From Pseudomonadota bacterium (GTDB taxonomy: Bacteria; Pseudomonadota; Gammaproteobacteria; Ga0077536), in NCBI GenBank assembly GCA_016719885.1, contig JADJYF010000002.1, positions 1-64,000 on the forward strand: DNA of 64,000 nt, given 5' to 3'. Numbering within the stretch: position 1 is the first letter of the stretch; each line of letters opens with the position of its first letter. The notes below the pieces were generated by a model. It had not been told where the DNA came from. It did no database searches and saw only the letters and a list, made by a program, of their open reading frames with translations. Shown in pieces: positions 10,859 to 19,346 of the stretch. A program made the translations under genes and the position numbers.

Positions 10859-10871
10859 GGATCACCTCCTT
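10859..10871 (-). promoter_or_regulatory. Extended Shine-Dalgarno sequence
   Basis: On the minus strand this reads AAGGAGGTGATCC, a 13-base match to the complement of the 16S rRNA 3' end. It sits immediately before ATG 10857 at ideal spacing. No other gene in the window has a site this long. Confidence 0.6.
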
Positions 10872-11005
10872 TTTAGTTCCATGAACGAGCTTCGAGTATC
10901 TTACGAAGCGCCGGCGCAGGTAAAGAGGCGATGAAACCGTGGAATTATTTCCTGGGCCGTCGGTCGAGACAGCGCGACCCATCGGTCGCAATCGGGAGCA
11001 CGCGG

Positions 11006-11401
11006 ATGAGAAATCGGATGATGGCGGCGACTTTGGCGATGCTCGTGTCGGTGTTCAGCAGTGTGGCTCGGGCCCAGGTGCTGGACAGCGCGCAGATCCA
11101 GATGTTGCTCAATCAAGCGCAGGACATCGAAGGATGCATGAGCCAGCTCGATGCGGCGGCCACTCGTGACCTGCGGGCGCGCAGCGAGCAGGTGACCGCC
11201 GACATCGAGCGCCTGTGCCAGGACGGCAAGCGCGACGAGGCGCAAGCCAAGGCCCTGGCATTTGGCCGCGAGATGGCGGACTCGCCCGCCATGGAGAATC
11301 TCCAGCAATGTGTCGGACCGCTGGGCGCGCTGCTGCCGGCGGCGCTGGCGAACCTCAATGGCGATATGAGTGACGAACTGCAGGTGTGCGACGTGCATTG
11401 A
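11006..11401 (+). CDS. Small secreted protein of unknown function
   Basis: The protein has 131 residues from ATG 11006. A signal peptide is evident: basic MRNRMM, a hydrophobic core and an ARA-Q cleavage site near residue 24, so a periplasmic location is expected. The mature part is helical and acidic, with cysteines in DIEGCMSQ, IERLCQDG, LQQCVGP and LQVCDVH that could form two disulfides. The frame is open upstream to ATG 10931, but that start would bury the signal peptide behind about 25 extra residues. I do not recognise the family. It stands alone, divergent from the 26-codon frame. Confidence 0.65.
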   Translation: MRNRMMAATLAMLVSVFSSVARAQVLDSAQIQMLLNQAQDIEGCMSQLDAAATRDLRARSEQVTADIERLCQDGKRDEAQAKALAFGREMADSPAMENLQQCVGPLGALLPAALANLNGDMSDELQVCDVH

Positions 11402-11521
11402 GGCGTGGCGATTCACGCACAGCAGTTGTGAGCGCCCGGCGCTTGTAGTTCTCCGTCTCGAGCCCCATTGTGGAATTGCCGATATACGGCGTGACACACC
11501 AGGCCGCGAGGACGAACGGCA

Positions 11522-12181
11522 GTGTTGAAGAGTTCGGAATGTGGCGCCGTTTCCACGTCGCGCACAGGCGCCATGCGCGAGGGCGAATATCGCAAACTCG
11601 ATAGCACGGAGCGTGCGCTGCTGCGCGAGCACCTGCTACGCCTCAGTCCCGAGGATCGCGCGCTGCGTTTTCTGTCCGAGGTCGGTGCCGAGCACATCGA
11701 GCAGTACTGCTCGCGGGTCGACGATCACTACCGGCTGGTGATTGGCTATTTCGTCGCGGGCGTCATGCGCGGCGCGGGCGAAATCGTTTTCAATACGGAC
11801 ATCCCGTGGCGCGCCAGTTGTGAAGTGGCCCTTTCGGTCGAGCGGGACTACCAGAACGGCGGCGTGGGCGCCGAGTTGTTGCGGCGTCTGCTGGTGCTGG
11901 CGCGCAATCGCGGCGTCAGCAAGGTCACCATGCTGTGCATGCGTAGTAATCGTCGCATGCAGCGTCTGGCCAGGAAATTCGAGGGCGAATTGCATTTCGC
12001 CGCGGGAGACGTCGAAGGCACGCTTTATCCGCGCTGGCCCGACGCCGCCTCGCTGTTCGAGGAATCCTGGGAACAGGGCTGCGCGATGTTGAACCTGGTA
12101 TTCGGCCTCTCGCCGTCGACGCGTCGCCCGCAGCCTGAGACGCCGGTCACGAAAGTGGCCCCGGCATTCAGAAAGGATTAA
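11522..12181 (+). CDS. GNAT-family N-acetyltransferase
   Basis: This is a protein of up to 219 residues with a GNAT core: LSPEDRALRFLSEV near the N-terminus, strands around VIGYFVAG and CEVALSVERDYQ, then the acetyl-CoA pyrophosphate loop NGGVGAELLRRLLVLARN (about residues 117-135) and a following VSKVTMLCMRSNRRMQRLAR helix. It should transfer an acetyl group from acetyl-CoA to an unknown amine. The LSPEDRALRF segment is typical of the acetyltransferases found alone or fused to acetyl-CoA synthetase-like protein acetyltransferases. ATG 11573 (MREGEYRKL) is a reasonable shorter start, and the first 17 residues look less conserved. It appears to be monocistronic. Confidence 0.8.
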   Translation: MLKSSECGAVSTSRTGAMREGEYRKLDSTERALLREHLLRLSPEDRALRFLSEVGAEHIEQYCSRVDDHYRLVIGYFVAGVMRGAGEIVFNTDIPWRASCEVALSVERDYQNGGVGAELLRRLLVLARNRGVSKVTMLCMRSNRRMQRLARKFEGELHFAAGDVEGTLYPRWPDAASLFEESWEQGCAMLNLVFGLSPSTRRPQPETPVTKVAPAFRKD

Positions 12182-12205
12182 GTCCGCGAGCCCTATCTTG
12201 CATTC

Positions 12206-12253
12206 ACCCGGCGCGAACCTCGCGCCGGGTGGATAAGAGCCCGCATCGCGGGC
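12206..12253 (+). other. Two tandem hairpins before the glycine-zipper gene
   Basis: ACCCGGCGCGA (12206-12216) pairs with TCGCGCCGGGT (12220-12230), and GCCCGC (12239-12244) pairs with GCGGGC (12248-12253). They lie between the acetyltransferase stop and the ribosome binding site of the next gene, without a T tract. They may be a factor-assisted terminator or a structured 5' leader. Confidence 0.35.
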
Positions 12254-12266
12254 CAAGGAGTTCGAA

Positions 12267-12770
12267 ATGCGTACCCATGGCTCAAACAAGATTCGCACCA
12301 TCAGCGCGGTGGGCGCTGGTCTGGTGCTGCTGCTCGGCGCCGGCGGCGCCAGTGCCGACGGTGGGTATCGCGGTCATGGTCATGGTTATGGTCACCGCTA
12401 CGGCCATCATGGCCACCACGGTCACCACCGCGGCCCGAACGTGAACATCTCGTTCGGTGGTTATGGCGGATACGGCGGTGGCTACGTGGCCTACCCGGCC
12501 TACGTGCCGGCCCCGACCGTGGTCTACCGCCAGACCTACGTGGTGCCCACCTATAGTTACCCGCAGCCGGTCTACAGCTACCCGGCGCCGACCTACAGCT
12601 ACTCACAGCCCTACTACGGCGGTGGGTACGTGAGTCGTGGCCCGACCTTCGGTAACGCAGTCGGCGCCGCGGTCGGCGGCCTGGTCGGTTCTCAGATCGG
12701 CCACGGTTCGGGCAATGCGGCCGCGACCGCCGCCGGTGCGGTACTCGGCTTCATGCTGGGTGGTCAGTAA
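12267..12770 (+). CDS. Exported His/Tyr-rich protein with glycine-zipper 2TM domain
   Basis: The protein has 167 residues. A signal peptide (to about residue 31, cleavage near ASA-D) is followed by a histidine/glycine-rich stretch (GHGHGYGHRYGHHGHHGHHR), a Gly/Tyr segment, a run of Tyr-Pro repeats (YSYPQPVYSYPAPTYSYSQ) and a C-terminal glycine zipper (FGNAVGAAVGGLVGSQIG and AGAVLGFMLGG) like that of 17-kDa surface-antigen/OmpA-like lipoproteins, but with no lipobox. An envelope location with metal-binding or surface-adhesive potential is inferred from composition. The start has AAGGAG about 9 bases upstream. A strong terminator follows, so the gene is its own transcription unit. Confidence 0.82.
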   Translation: MRTHGSNKIRTISAVGAGLVLLLGAGGASADGGYRGHGHGYGHRYGHHGHHGHHRGPNVNISFGGYGGYGGGYVAYPAYVPAPTVVYRQTYVVPTYSYPQPVYSYPAPTYSYSQPYYGGGYVSRGPTFGNAVGAAVGGLVGSQIGHGSGNAAATAAGAVLGFMLGGQ

Positions 12771-12823
12771 ACGTATCGATTTGCTGAACGTCGCGACGAC
12801 GTACGGCATCTTCTGACGAGGAT

Positions 12824-12854
12824 AGGACGGCGCCTGCGGGCGCCGTCCTTTTTT
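12824..12854 (+). terminator. Intrinsic terminator of the glycine-zipper gene
   Basis: An 11-bp stem, AGGACGGCGCC (12824-12834) with GGCGCCGTCCT (12839-12849), has a 4-base loop and ends in six T residues (12849-12854). This is the clearest intrinsic terminator in the window. It is in the short gap before the convergent MoaD-like gene. Confidence 0.85.
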
Positions 12855-12863
12855 GCGTGTCTG

Positions 12864-13112
12864 TCAGCCGCCTTCGATGGCTGGCAAAAAATACACTTCG
12901 CTGTCGGGTTTGACGGCTTCCAGGTAGGGGTCCTGGAAAATCTCGCCGTCGACCGCCACCGCGGTGCCGGTGCGAAGGCGTTGTCCGATGCCCGGAAAGC
13001 GTTGATCGAGAGCTCTCAACAGCGAACGCACGTCGGAGGCTTCCACCTCAACCTGCGTTTCACCGTTGGCGAAGGCGCGTGCTACGTCCAGCGGCAAGAC
13101 GACCTTCGCCAT
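12864..13112 (-). CDS. MoaD/ThiS-family small sulfur-carrier-like protein
   Basis: An 82-residue ubiquitin-like protein with the C-terminal Gly-Gly (AIEGG) that is activated to a thiocarboxylate in MoaD and ThiS. The internal pattern VRSLLRALDQRFPGIGQRLR followed by VAVDGEIFQDP is typical of the family. It is the last gene of the molybdenum hydroxylase operon, 12 bp after the large subunit, so a role in molybdopterin synthesis or in cofactor sulfuration for this enzyme is likely. Whether it replaces or supplements a housekeeping MoaD cannot be told from the window. Confidence 0.85.
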   Translation of the reverse strand: MAKVVLPLDVARAFANGETQVEVEASDVRSLLRALDQRFPGIGQRLRTGTAVAVDGEIFQDPYLEAVKPDSEVYFLPAIEGG

Positions 13113-13124
13113 CGACGTCTGACC

Positions 13125-15416
13125 TCAGCCCTTGGACTGGATCTTGGCCAGCAGCTTGGGCGGCGAGATCGGCAGCGAGTCGATGCGCTTGCCCACGGCA
13201 TGCGAGACCGCGTTGGCGACCGCCGCCAGCGGCGGCACGATCGGCACTTCGCCGACACCACGCACACCGTAGGGATGGCCGGGATTCGGACATTCCACCA
13301 GGATGGCGTCGATCATCGGCAGGTCCGAGGCCACCGGCACCCGGTAGTCGAGGAAGCCGGTGTTCAACAGGTTGCCTTCCTTGCTGTACACGTACTCTTC
13401 GTTCAGCGCCCAGCCGATGCCCTGCGCGGCGCCGCCCTGCAGCTGGCCTTCGACGTAGGACGGATGGATGGCGGTACCGACGTCCTGGATGGCGGTGTAG
13501 CGCAGCACCGTCACGTAGCCCGTTTCCGGATCCACTTCGACGTCGCAGATGTGCGTGCCGAAGCCCGGCCCGGCACCGGCGGCGTTGATGTTGGCCTTGC
13601 CGCTGATCGGGCCTCCGGTCTTACCGGCCATGCGCGCGATGTCGGCAATCGACAGCGGCTTGTACTTGTCGGTCTCGATGGCGACGGCCATGCCGTCCTT
13701 CCACTCGACCTGGTCGATGTCCACTTCCCAGATCTTGGCGGCGCGCTGACGCAGCTGCTTGACGACGTCCTGCGCGGCTTCGACCACCGCCTTGCCGGTC
13801 GCGAACGTCACGCGGCTGCCGCCGGTAAGATCGCTGTAGGGCACCGACTCGGTGTCCGCCACCAAGGGCTTGACGCGCGACACGTCGATGCCGAGCACTT
13901 CGGCCGTCATCATCGCCATCGAAGCGCGCGAGCCGCCGATGTCGGGATTGCCTTCGACCACGATCACGGTGCCGTCTTCATTCAAGGCCACCGAGGCGCT
14001 GGAATTGCCGCCGATGTTGAACCAGAAACCCGAGGCGATGCCGCGGCCCTGGTTGGGGCCGAGCGGCGTGTTCCAATGCTTGGAAGCCTTGGCCGCCAGC
14101 AGGGTTTCCTCGTAGCCGATGGCCAGGAACTTCGGGCCGTAGGGCGCCTTGGTGCCTTCCTTCGCGGCGTTCTTCAAACGCAGTTCCAGCGGGCACATGC
14201 CGAGCTTCTCGGCCAGCATGTCCATGGTCGATTCGACGATGAACGCGGCGACCGGCGCGCCGGGGGCGCGATAGGCGGCGGCCTTCGGGCGGTTCACCAC
14301 CACGTCGTAACCGACGGCGCGCATGTTCTTGATGTCGTACGGCGTGGTGCCGGTCATGCAACCGAGCATCACCGGCGAGCCCGGGAAGGCGCCCGCTTCG
14401 TATTCCATCTCGAGGTCGGCGGCAGTGATGGTGCCGTCCTTCTTCGCGCCGATCTTGCAGCGGCCATGGCCGCCCGAGGTCGGGCCGGTGGCGCGGAACA
14501 CTTCGTCGCGGGTCATGACCATCTTGACCGGACGACCGGACTTCCGGGCCAGCGCCACGGCCAGCGGTTCGAGGTAGACGACCGTCTTGCCGCCGAAGCC
14601 GCCGCCGATTTCGGCCGGAATGACCTTGATCTTGGAGATGTCCATGCCGCACAGCTTGGCGACATAGGCACGCACCATGAACTGGCCCTGGCTGCTTGCC
14701 CACACGGTCGCCATGCCGTCGGCGCTCATGCTGGCCACGCAGGCATGGGGTTCGATGTAACCCTGGTGCACGGTTTCAGTGGTGAACTCGTGCTCGACGA
14801 TGACCTCGGCTTCGGCGAAGCCCGCCGCCAGGTCGCCCAGCGCGAACTCGCTGCGCGCGGCGACATTCGACGGCTTCTCCGGCGCCGGCTTGACGCCCTT
14901 GGTGATCTGGTCGTCGTGCAGCAGCGGCGCCTTGGGATCCATGGCCTGCTTCCAGGTCATGACCGGCTTCAGCACCTGGTATTCGACTTCGATGAGTTCG
15001 GCTGCGCGCGCCGCGATCTCGGGCGTGGTCGCCGCCACGGCCGCCACCGCATGGCCGTCATACAGGGCCTTCTTGCGCGCGATGACGTTCAGCGACATGT
15101 CGTGGAAGCTCACCGTCACTTCGCCGGCGGCGATGTCGCCCGGCCCGAGTTCGGGGAAGTCGGCGGCGGTGATCACGGCCTTCACGCCCGGCAGGGCGAG
15201 TGCCTTCTTGACGTTGATGGACTTGATCTTGGCGTGCGCATGCGGACTGCGCACCACGCGGCCATGAATCATGTCGGCGACATTCAGATCGGCGCCGAAG
15301 TTGGCGCGACCGGTGACCTTGTCGACGCCGTCGGGACGTACCGGACGGGTACCGATGACGCGGTACTTGCCCTTGCCTTCGCCCAGCACCTTGTTCTGCT
15401 TCTCTTCGTTACCCAT
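13125..15416 (-). CDS. Xanthine dehydrogenase-family molybdopterin-binding (large) subunit
   Basis: The 763-residue catalytic subunit of a molybdenum hydroxylase. Family marks run in order: GRANFGADL and RSPHAHA near the N-terminus, IGGGFGGKTVVYLEP, the substrate loop AAYRAPGAPVAAF, and near the C-terminus GVRGVGEVPIVPPLAAVANA with the catalytic glutamate of the GVGE motif. The AYRAPG loop has no cysteine, so it is not a CoxL-type CO dehydrogenase (AYRCSFR). It works with the FeS and FAD subunits encoded just upstream (3 bp gap to the FeS gene). The substrate, probably an N-heterocycle, aldehyde or aromatic CoA ester, is not shown by the sequence. Confidence 0.92.
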   Translation of the reverse strand: MGNEEKQNKVLGEGKGKYRVIGTRPVRPDGVDKVTGRANFGADLNVADMIHGRVVRSPHAHAKIKSINVKKALALPGVKAVITAADFPELGPGDIAAGEVTVSFHDMSLNVIARKKALYDGHAVAAVAATTPEIAARAAELIEVEYQVLKPVMTWKQAMDPKAPLLHDDQITKGVKPAPEKPSNVAARSEFALGDLAAGFAEAEVIVEHEFTTETVHQGYIEPHACVASMSADGMATVWASSQGQFMVRAYVAKLCGMDISKIKVIPAEIGGGFGGKTVVYLEPLAVALARKSGRPVKMVMTRDEVFRATGPTSGGHGRCKIGAKKDGTITAADLEMEYEAGAFPGSPVMLGCMTGTTPYDIKNMRAVGYDVVVNRPKAAAYRAPGAPVAAFIVESTMDMLAEKLGMCPLELRLKNAAKEGTKAPYGPKFLAIGYEETLLAAKASKHWNTPLGPNQGRGIASGFWFNIGGNSSASVALNEDGTVIVVEGNPDIGGSRASMAMMTAEVLGIDVSRVKPLVADTESVPYSDLTGGSRVTFATGKAVVEAAQDVVKQLRQRAAKIWEVDIDQVEWKDGMAVAIETDKYKPLSIADIARMAGKTGGPISGKANINAAGAGPGFGTHICDVEVDPETGYVTVLRYTAIQDVGTAIHPSYVEGQLQGGAAQGIGWALNEEYVYSKEGNLLNTGFLDYRVPVASDLPMIDAILVECPNPGHPYGVRGVGEVPIVPPLAAVANAVSHAVGKRIDSLPISPPKLLAKIQSKG

Positions 15417-15419
15417 GGT

Positions 15420-15896
15420 TCATGCTCCTCGCATTTCAGCAGCGGCGTTCATGACGGCCTTGATGATCTTGTCGTAGCCCGTGCAGCGGCACAGATTGCC
15501 GGCCAGCCAGTAACGGGCTTCGGTTTCGGTCGGGTTGGGGTTCTTTTCCAGCAGTGCCTTGGTGGCGACGATGAAGCCCGGCGTGCAGATGCCGCATTGC
15601 AGGGCCGCTTCGCTGAGGAAGTGCTTCTGGATGGTGTGCAGCTGATCGCCATCGGCAACGCCTTCGATGGTGTCGATGGTGGCGCCTTGCGCTTCCACGC
15701 CCAGCACCAGGCAAGAGCACACCAGGCGGTTGTTGACCATCACGCTGCAGGCGCCACAGTCACCGGAACCACAGCCTTCCTTGCTGCCGGTGAGATTCAG
15801 TTCGTCGCGCAGCACATCCAGCAGGGTCTGCTGGGTGTCACACAAAAACTCGGCCGGGTCGCCATTGATGGTGGCGGAAATGTGATGCTTGCTCAT
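15420..15896 (-). CDS. Molybdenum hydroxylase 2Fe-2S (small) subunit
   Basis: 158 residues with both iron-sulfur sites of the family intact: the plant-ferredoxin cluster in EGCGSGDCGACSVMV plus a later cysteine in NNRLVCSC, and the second cluster in LQCGICTPGF and NLCRCTGYDKI. It carries electrons from the molybdenum centre to FAD. Its start overlaps the stop of the FAD-subunit gene by 4 bases (ATGA), indicating translational coupling in the order FAD, FeS, Mo, MoaD-like. Confidence 0.94.
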   Translation of the reverse strand: MSKHHISATINGDPAEFLCDTQQTLLDVLRDELNLTGSKEGCGSGDCGACSVMVNNRLVCSCLVLGVEAQGATIDTIEGVADGDQLHTIQKHFLSEAALQCGICTPGFIVATKALLEKNPNPTETEARYWLAGNLCRCTGYDKIIKAVMNAAAEMRGA

Positions 15897-16765
15897 GCGT
15901 TCTTCCTCGCGCGTTCGAGAGCGATAAGCGCCGCGCGGCGCGCCAACACGCCGGCAACCTTGGTGCGGAATTCGATGGTGCCGCGTTTGTCGTCAATCGG
16001 GTCGCAGGCGGCGCTGGCGGCCGCGGCCAGCGCATCGAGCGCGGCATCGTCGACCTTGGTGCCGATCAGCGCCTTGGCGGCAGCCTTGACCAGTAACGGC
16101 CTCGGTGCGACCGCGCCCAGCGCGACGCGCGCGTCGGTGCACACGCCCTTGGCGTCCAAGGTCAGATTGACGGCGGCGCCGACCACCGCGATATCCATTT
16201 CGGTGCGCGGAATGAAACGCAGGTAGGCATCGCCGGAGCGCTTGGCGCGCTTGGGCAGGTTGATGCTGACCACGAACTCGCCGGACTTCAACGAGGTCTT
16301 GCCGGGACCGGTGACGATGTCTTCGACCTTGGCGTCGCGCGTGCCCTTGGCGCCGGCGATGGTGACGGTGGCGCCGGCCGCGATCATGCCCGGCACGCTG
16401 TCGGCGGCGGGCGAACCGTTGCACAGGTTGCCGCCCAGCGAGGCGCGGCCCTGGATCTGGGTCGAACCGATCAGCTCGAATCCTTCCAGCACGCCTGGCC
16501 AGGTGGCGCGGAAATCCGCGTCCTCACCGAGCTCGGCGCCGGATACCGCCGCTCCGATACGGTAGCCGCCCTTGTCCTTCTTGACCTTGCGCAGCTCGGG
16601 AATGTGCTTGATGTCGACCAGCGTGTTGGCGTTCACGCGCCCGGCGCGCAGTTGCACCAGCAGATCGGTTCCGCCTGCAAGTACCTTGGCTTTGCCCTTC
16701 GCGGCATCGAGTGCCTTGACGGCGGCAGCCACGGTTGCGGGCGCGGCATATTGGATTTCGGCCAC
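15893..16765 (-). CDS. Molybdenum hydroxylase FAD-binding (medium) subunit
   Basis: 290 residues of the CO dehydrogenase flavoprotein/XdhC-like medium subunit type. The FAD pyrophosphate loops are seen in KVLAGGTDLLVQLRAG (about residues 32-47) and LGGNLCNGSPAADSVPGM (about 110-127). There is no inserted 4Fe-4S loop of the 4-hydroxybenzoyl-CoA reductase type. The start is GTG 16765 with AAGGGGGAGA directly upstream. It is the first gene of the four-gene operon; the 99-bp gap upstream holds a palindrome that might be an operator. Confidence 0.92.
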   Translation of the reverse strand: MAEIQYAAPATVAAAVKALDAAKGKAKVLAGGTDLLVQLRAGRVNANTLVDIKHIPELRKVKKDKGGYRIGAAVSGAELGEDADFRATWPGVLEGFELIGSTQIQGRASLGGNLCNGSPAADSVPGMIAAGATVTIAGAKGTRDAKVEDIVTGPGKTSLKSGEFVVSINLPKRAKRSGDAYLRFIPRTEMDIAVVGAAVNLTLDAKGVCTDARVALGAVAPRPLLVKAAAKALIGTKVDDAALDALAAAASAACDPIDDKRGTIEFRTKVAGVLARRAALIALERARKNA

Positions 16766-16809
16766 GTCTCCCCCTTATTGGAAGTTCTTCGGTTCGTGAA
16801 AGTCCCATT

Positions 16810-16825
16810 GTCACGTGAGTGTGAC
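16810..16825. promoter_or_regulatory. Palindrome upstream of the molybdenum hydroxylase operon
   Basis: GTCAC-N6-GTGAC forms a perfect 5-bp inverted repeat about 45 bp before the GTG start of the FAD subunit. It could be a binding site for a dimeric regulator. No regulator gene is adjacent, so this rests only on symmetry and position. Confidence 0.25.
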
Positions 16826-16864
16826 CTCTGTTAGTCGTCGTTCCCTGCATATTTGTCACGAGCT

Positions 16865-19217
16865 TCACGCCCCCGGCAAACGCAGCACGCCCTTGGCGAT
16901 GATGTTGCGCTGGATCTCGTTCGAGCCGCCGTAGATGGTGGCCGGCCGCGCATTGTAGAACTGGCTCATGACGTCCACCTGCGCACCGTTGAAATCGAGT
17001 TTGCCCAGCGTCGCGCCGTGGGCGCCGGCCGCTTCGACCATCAACTCGCTGAGCCGGGCAAAGGTCTCGGTCGCCCAGATTTTGAGCAGTGAGACATCCG
17101 GTCCCAAGGGTTCGCCGCGTCTTACGATCGCGGCGAAGTGCTGGTAGATGGATTCGAGGTCCAGCACATCGAGTTTGAGGCGCGTCAGGCGCTCGGCGAA
17201 GGCCGCGTCGTCACACAGGTTGCAGGCCTCGGCGAGCGCTTCCAGGCGCATCAAGGCATATTGTGATTGTTTCGGGCTGCCGATGAAAATACGCTCGAAA
17301 GTGAGTAGTGCCTTGGCGATCGTCCAGCCCTGGTTCAAGCCGCCCACCAGGCAGTTGGCCGGTACCCGCACGCTGTCCAGGAACACCTCGCAGAACTCTT
17401 CGTGGCCGGCGATATTGCGTATCGGTCGGATGGTCACGCCCGGCTGGTCGAGATCGATGAGGAAGAAGCTGATGCCTTCCTGCTGTTTGCCGGTCTTGTT
17501 GGTGCGCGCCAGGCAGAACATGTGGGTGGCGTCCTGGGCGAGGGTGGTCCAGGTTTTCTGGCCGTTGATGACGAACTCGTCGCCGTCCGCCAGCGCCTCG
17601 GTCTTGAGGCTGGCGAGATCCGATCCCGCATTCGGCTCGGAATAGCCCTGGCACCAGATCTCCTCGCCGGCCAGGATTTTCGGCAGGTAGCGCGCGCGCT
17701 GCTCAGGCGTGCCGTGGCGGATCAGCAGCGGCCCCACCATCTGGATGCCCATGTCGGGCGCGCGGCCGATGCCCCAGCGTTCCTGCTCTTCGATGAAGAT
17801 CAGGAGCTTGGCCGGCGACAAACCCATACCGCCGTGTTCCGCCGGCCACGCCGGCGCCACCCAGCCCTGGCGTGCAAGCTTGAGATACCAGGGCTTGATT
17901 TCGGCCCAACGTGGACGCCGCGAGGGATAGCGCATGTCAGCCGGGTATTCAGCCTCGAACCAGCGCCTGACGATACCGCGAAAATCCTCGTCGCCGATGC
18001 TGTCCCACTGGCCGTTGGGCGGCGCGCTCGGCAGGCTGCCCGATTGGCTTGCGCCGTCTTCCAGGCTGCCACTGACCAGGCCCGCCAGGCGGCGGCTGTG
18101 GAAGGAGGTGTTGCCGAGCCGCGCGGCCAGCACCAGCGCGCGATTCAAGAACAGGCCGACGTCGCATTCGTCGGTGTACCCGATGCCGCCGTGCAACTGC
18201 ACGGCCTGGCGGGCGATGATGAGGGCCGCCTCGTTGGCGCGATACTTGGCGCGGCTCGCGGCGCTGGCGCGCGCGCTGTCATCCGTTGCCGCGTCGAAAT
18301 CACGCAGCGCCTCGTCGACCACCGCCGCGGCCAGGGCCTGCTGGATGTAGAGATCCACCGCGCGGTGCTGCAAGGCCTGGAAGCTGCCGATGGGCTTGCC
18401 GAACTGTTGACGGGTGCGCAGGTAATCGATGGTGGTATCGAAAATCTGCGCGGCGAGACCGACCAGGTAGCTGGCGGTGGCGAGTCGCGACAGTTCGCGC
18501 GCGGCCTTGAGGGCGGCGTCGGCGGCGGCCCCACGAGCGAGCACGGCGTCGGACCCGATGACGACATCGCGACACACCAGGGCCGCGGCCTGGGTGCCAT
18601 CGGCGAGGCTGCGTGCACTCAGACTCAGCCCCGCGGCGTCACGCGCGCAGCACACCACAGCGGGCTGGCCATCGAGGCTCACCGTCAACAGGAAGCCGTC
18701 GACATCGGTCGCCAGCGGCAGATCGGCGACCTCGCCTTTCAGCACGTAGCCGTCGGCCTGGCTGCGCGCCTCGATGCCGCGTGGCGCGCGCGCCGCGAAC
18801 TCCGCATCTTCGGCGAGCGCGCACACCAGCACCGAGGTGCCGCCGATCACGTCGGCCAGCAGGGCATCGGCCGCGGCGCTGCCGCAGGCGCCGAGCATGG
18901 CCACCGCGCCCACGCCGGTCTCGATCATCGGCTCGGGCGCCAGCACCCGTCCCAATTGGCGACACACCACGCCGACGGCCTGCGCGCCGAGGCCAAGCCC
19001 GCCGGCGGACTCCGGCGCGAGGATGCCGCCCCAGCCGAGCTCGCACATGTCGCTCCACAGCTTGCGATCGAAGGCCGGGCTCGCTCCGCGCAGCGCGCGC
19101 AGACGCGTCACCACCAAGCGAGCGTCGGCAGAAATCGGCGGCGCTGTCGCGCAACATGTCGAGCATCGCGAAGGGCTCGTTGTCGGTGGGCACGGCGGCG
19201 TGCGCGGAATCGCTCAT
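16865..19217 (-). CDS. Fused acyl-CoA dehydrogenase (two ACAD halves), frameshifted near the start
   Basis: A protein of about 780 residues made of two acyl-CoA dehydrogenase modules. The N-terminal half ends with LHGGIGYTDECDVGLFLNRA. The C-terminal half has GWVAPAWPAEHGGMGLS, CQGYSEPNAGSDLASL, NGQKTWTT and the terminal ATIYGGSNEIQRNIIAKGVL. Such pairs resemble the two-subunit dehydrogenases of steroid and side-chain beta-oxidation, here joined in one chain. The natural start is ATG 19217 (MSDSAHAAVPTDNEPF), but after 30 codons the frame must change at about 19127 to reach the conserved body, which as it stands is open only from a TTG at 19117. It is divergent from a crotonase gene, which suggests one acyl-CoA pathway. 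Confidence 0.85.
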
Positions 19218-19346
19218 GGCGGGAATGCTCCAAAATCGGGGGTCGAAACCAGGCTGGCCAGCGATGATAAAGTGCCGGGCAGTACAAAGAAACGCTGCGC
19301 GTCCCACCTGAACGCGCGCCGCGCCCGTCATCAGCCAGGGGAAGTC

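Noticed and set aside
10855..10875. Possible 3' end of a 16S rRNA gene on the plus strand (GGATCACCTCCTTT)
   Set aside because: Nothing upstream matches 16S rRNA; the match is limited to the anti-Shine-Dalgarno tail and is better read as an extended ribosome site for a minus-strand frame.
13125..15416. Aerobic CO dehydrogenase large subunit (CoxL)
   Set aside because: The active-site loop is AYRAPG, not AYRCSFR, and no coxD/E-type accessory gene is adjacent.
12981..16226. A 1081-codon open frame opposite the molybdenum hydroxylase genes
   Set aside because: Low-complexity His/Gly/Arg/Asp-rich translation typical of antisense GC-rich frames; the minus-strand genes carry complete motifs.
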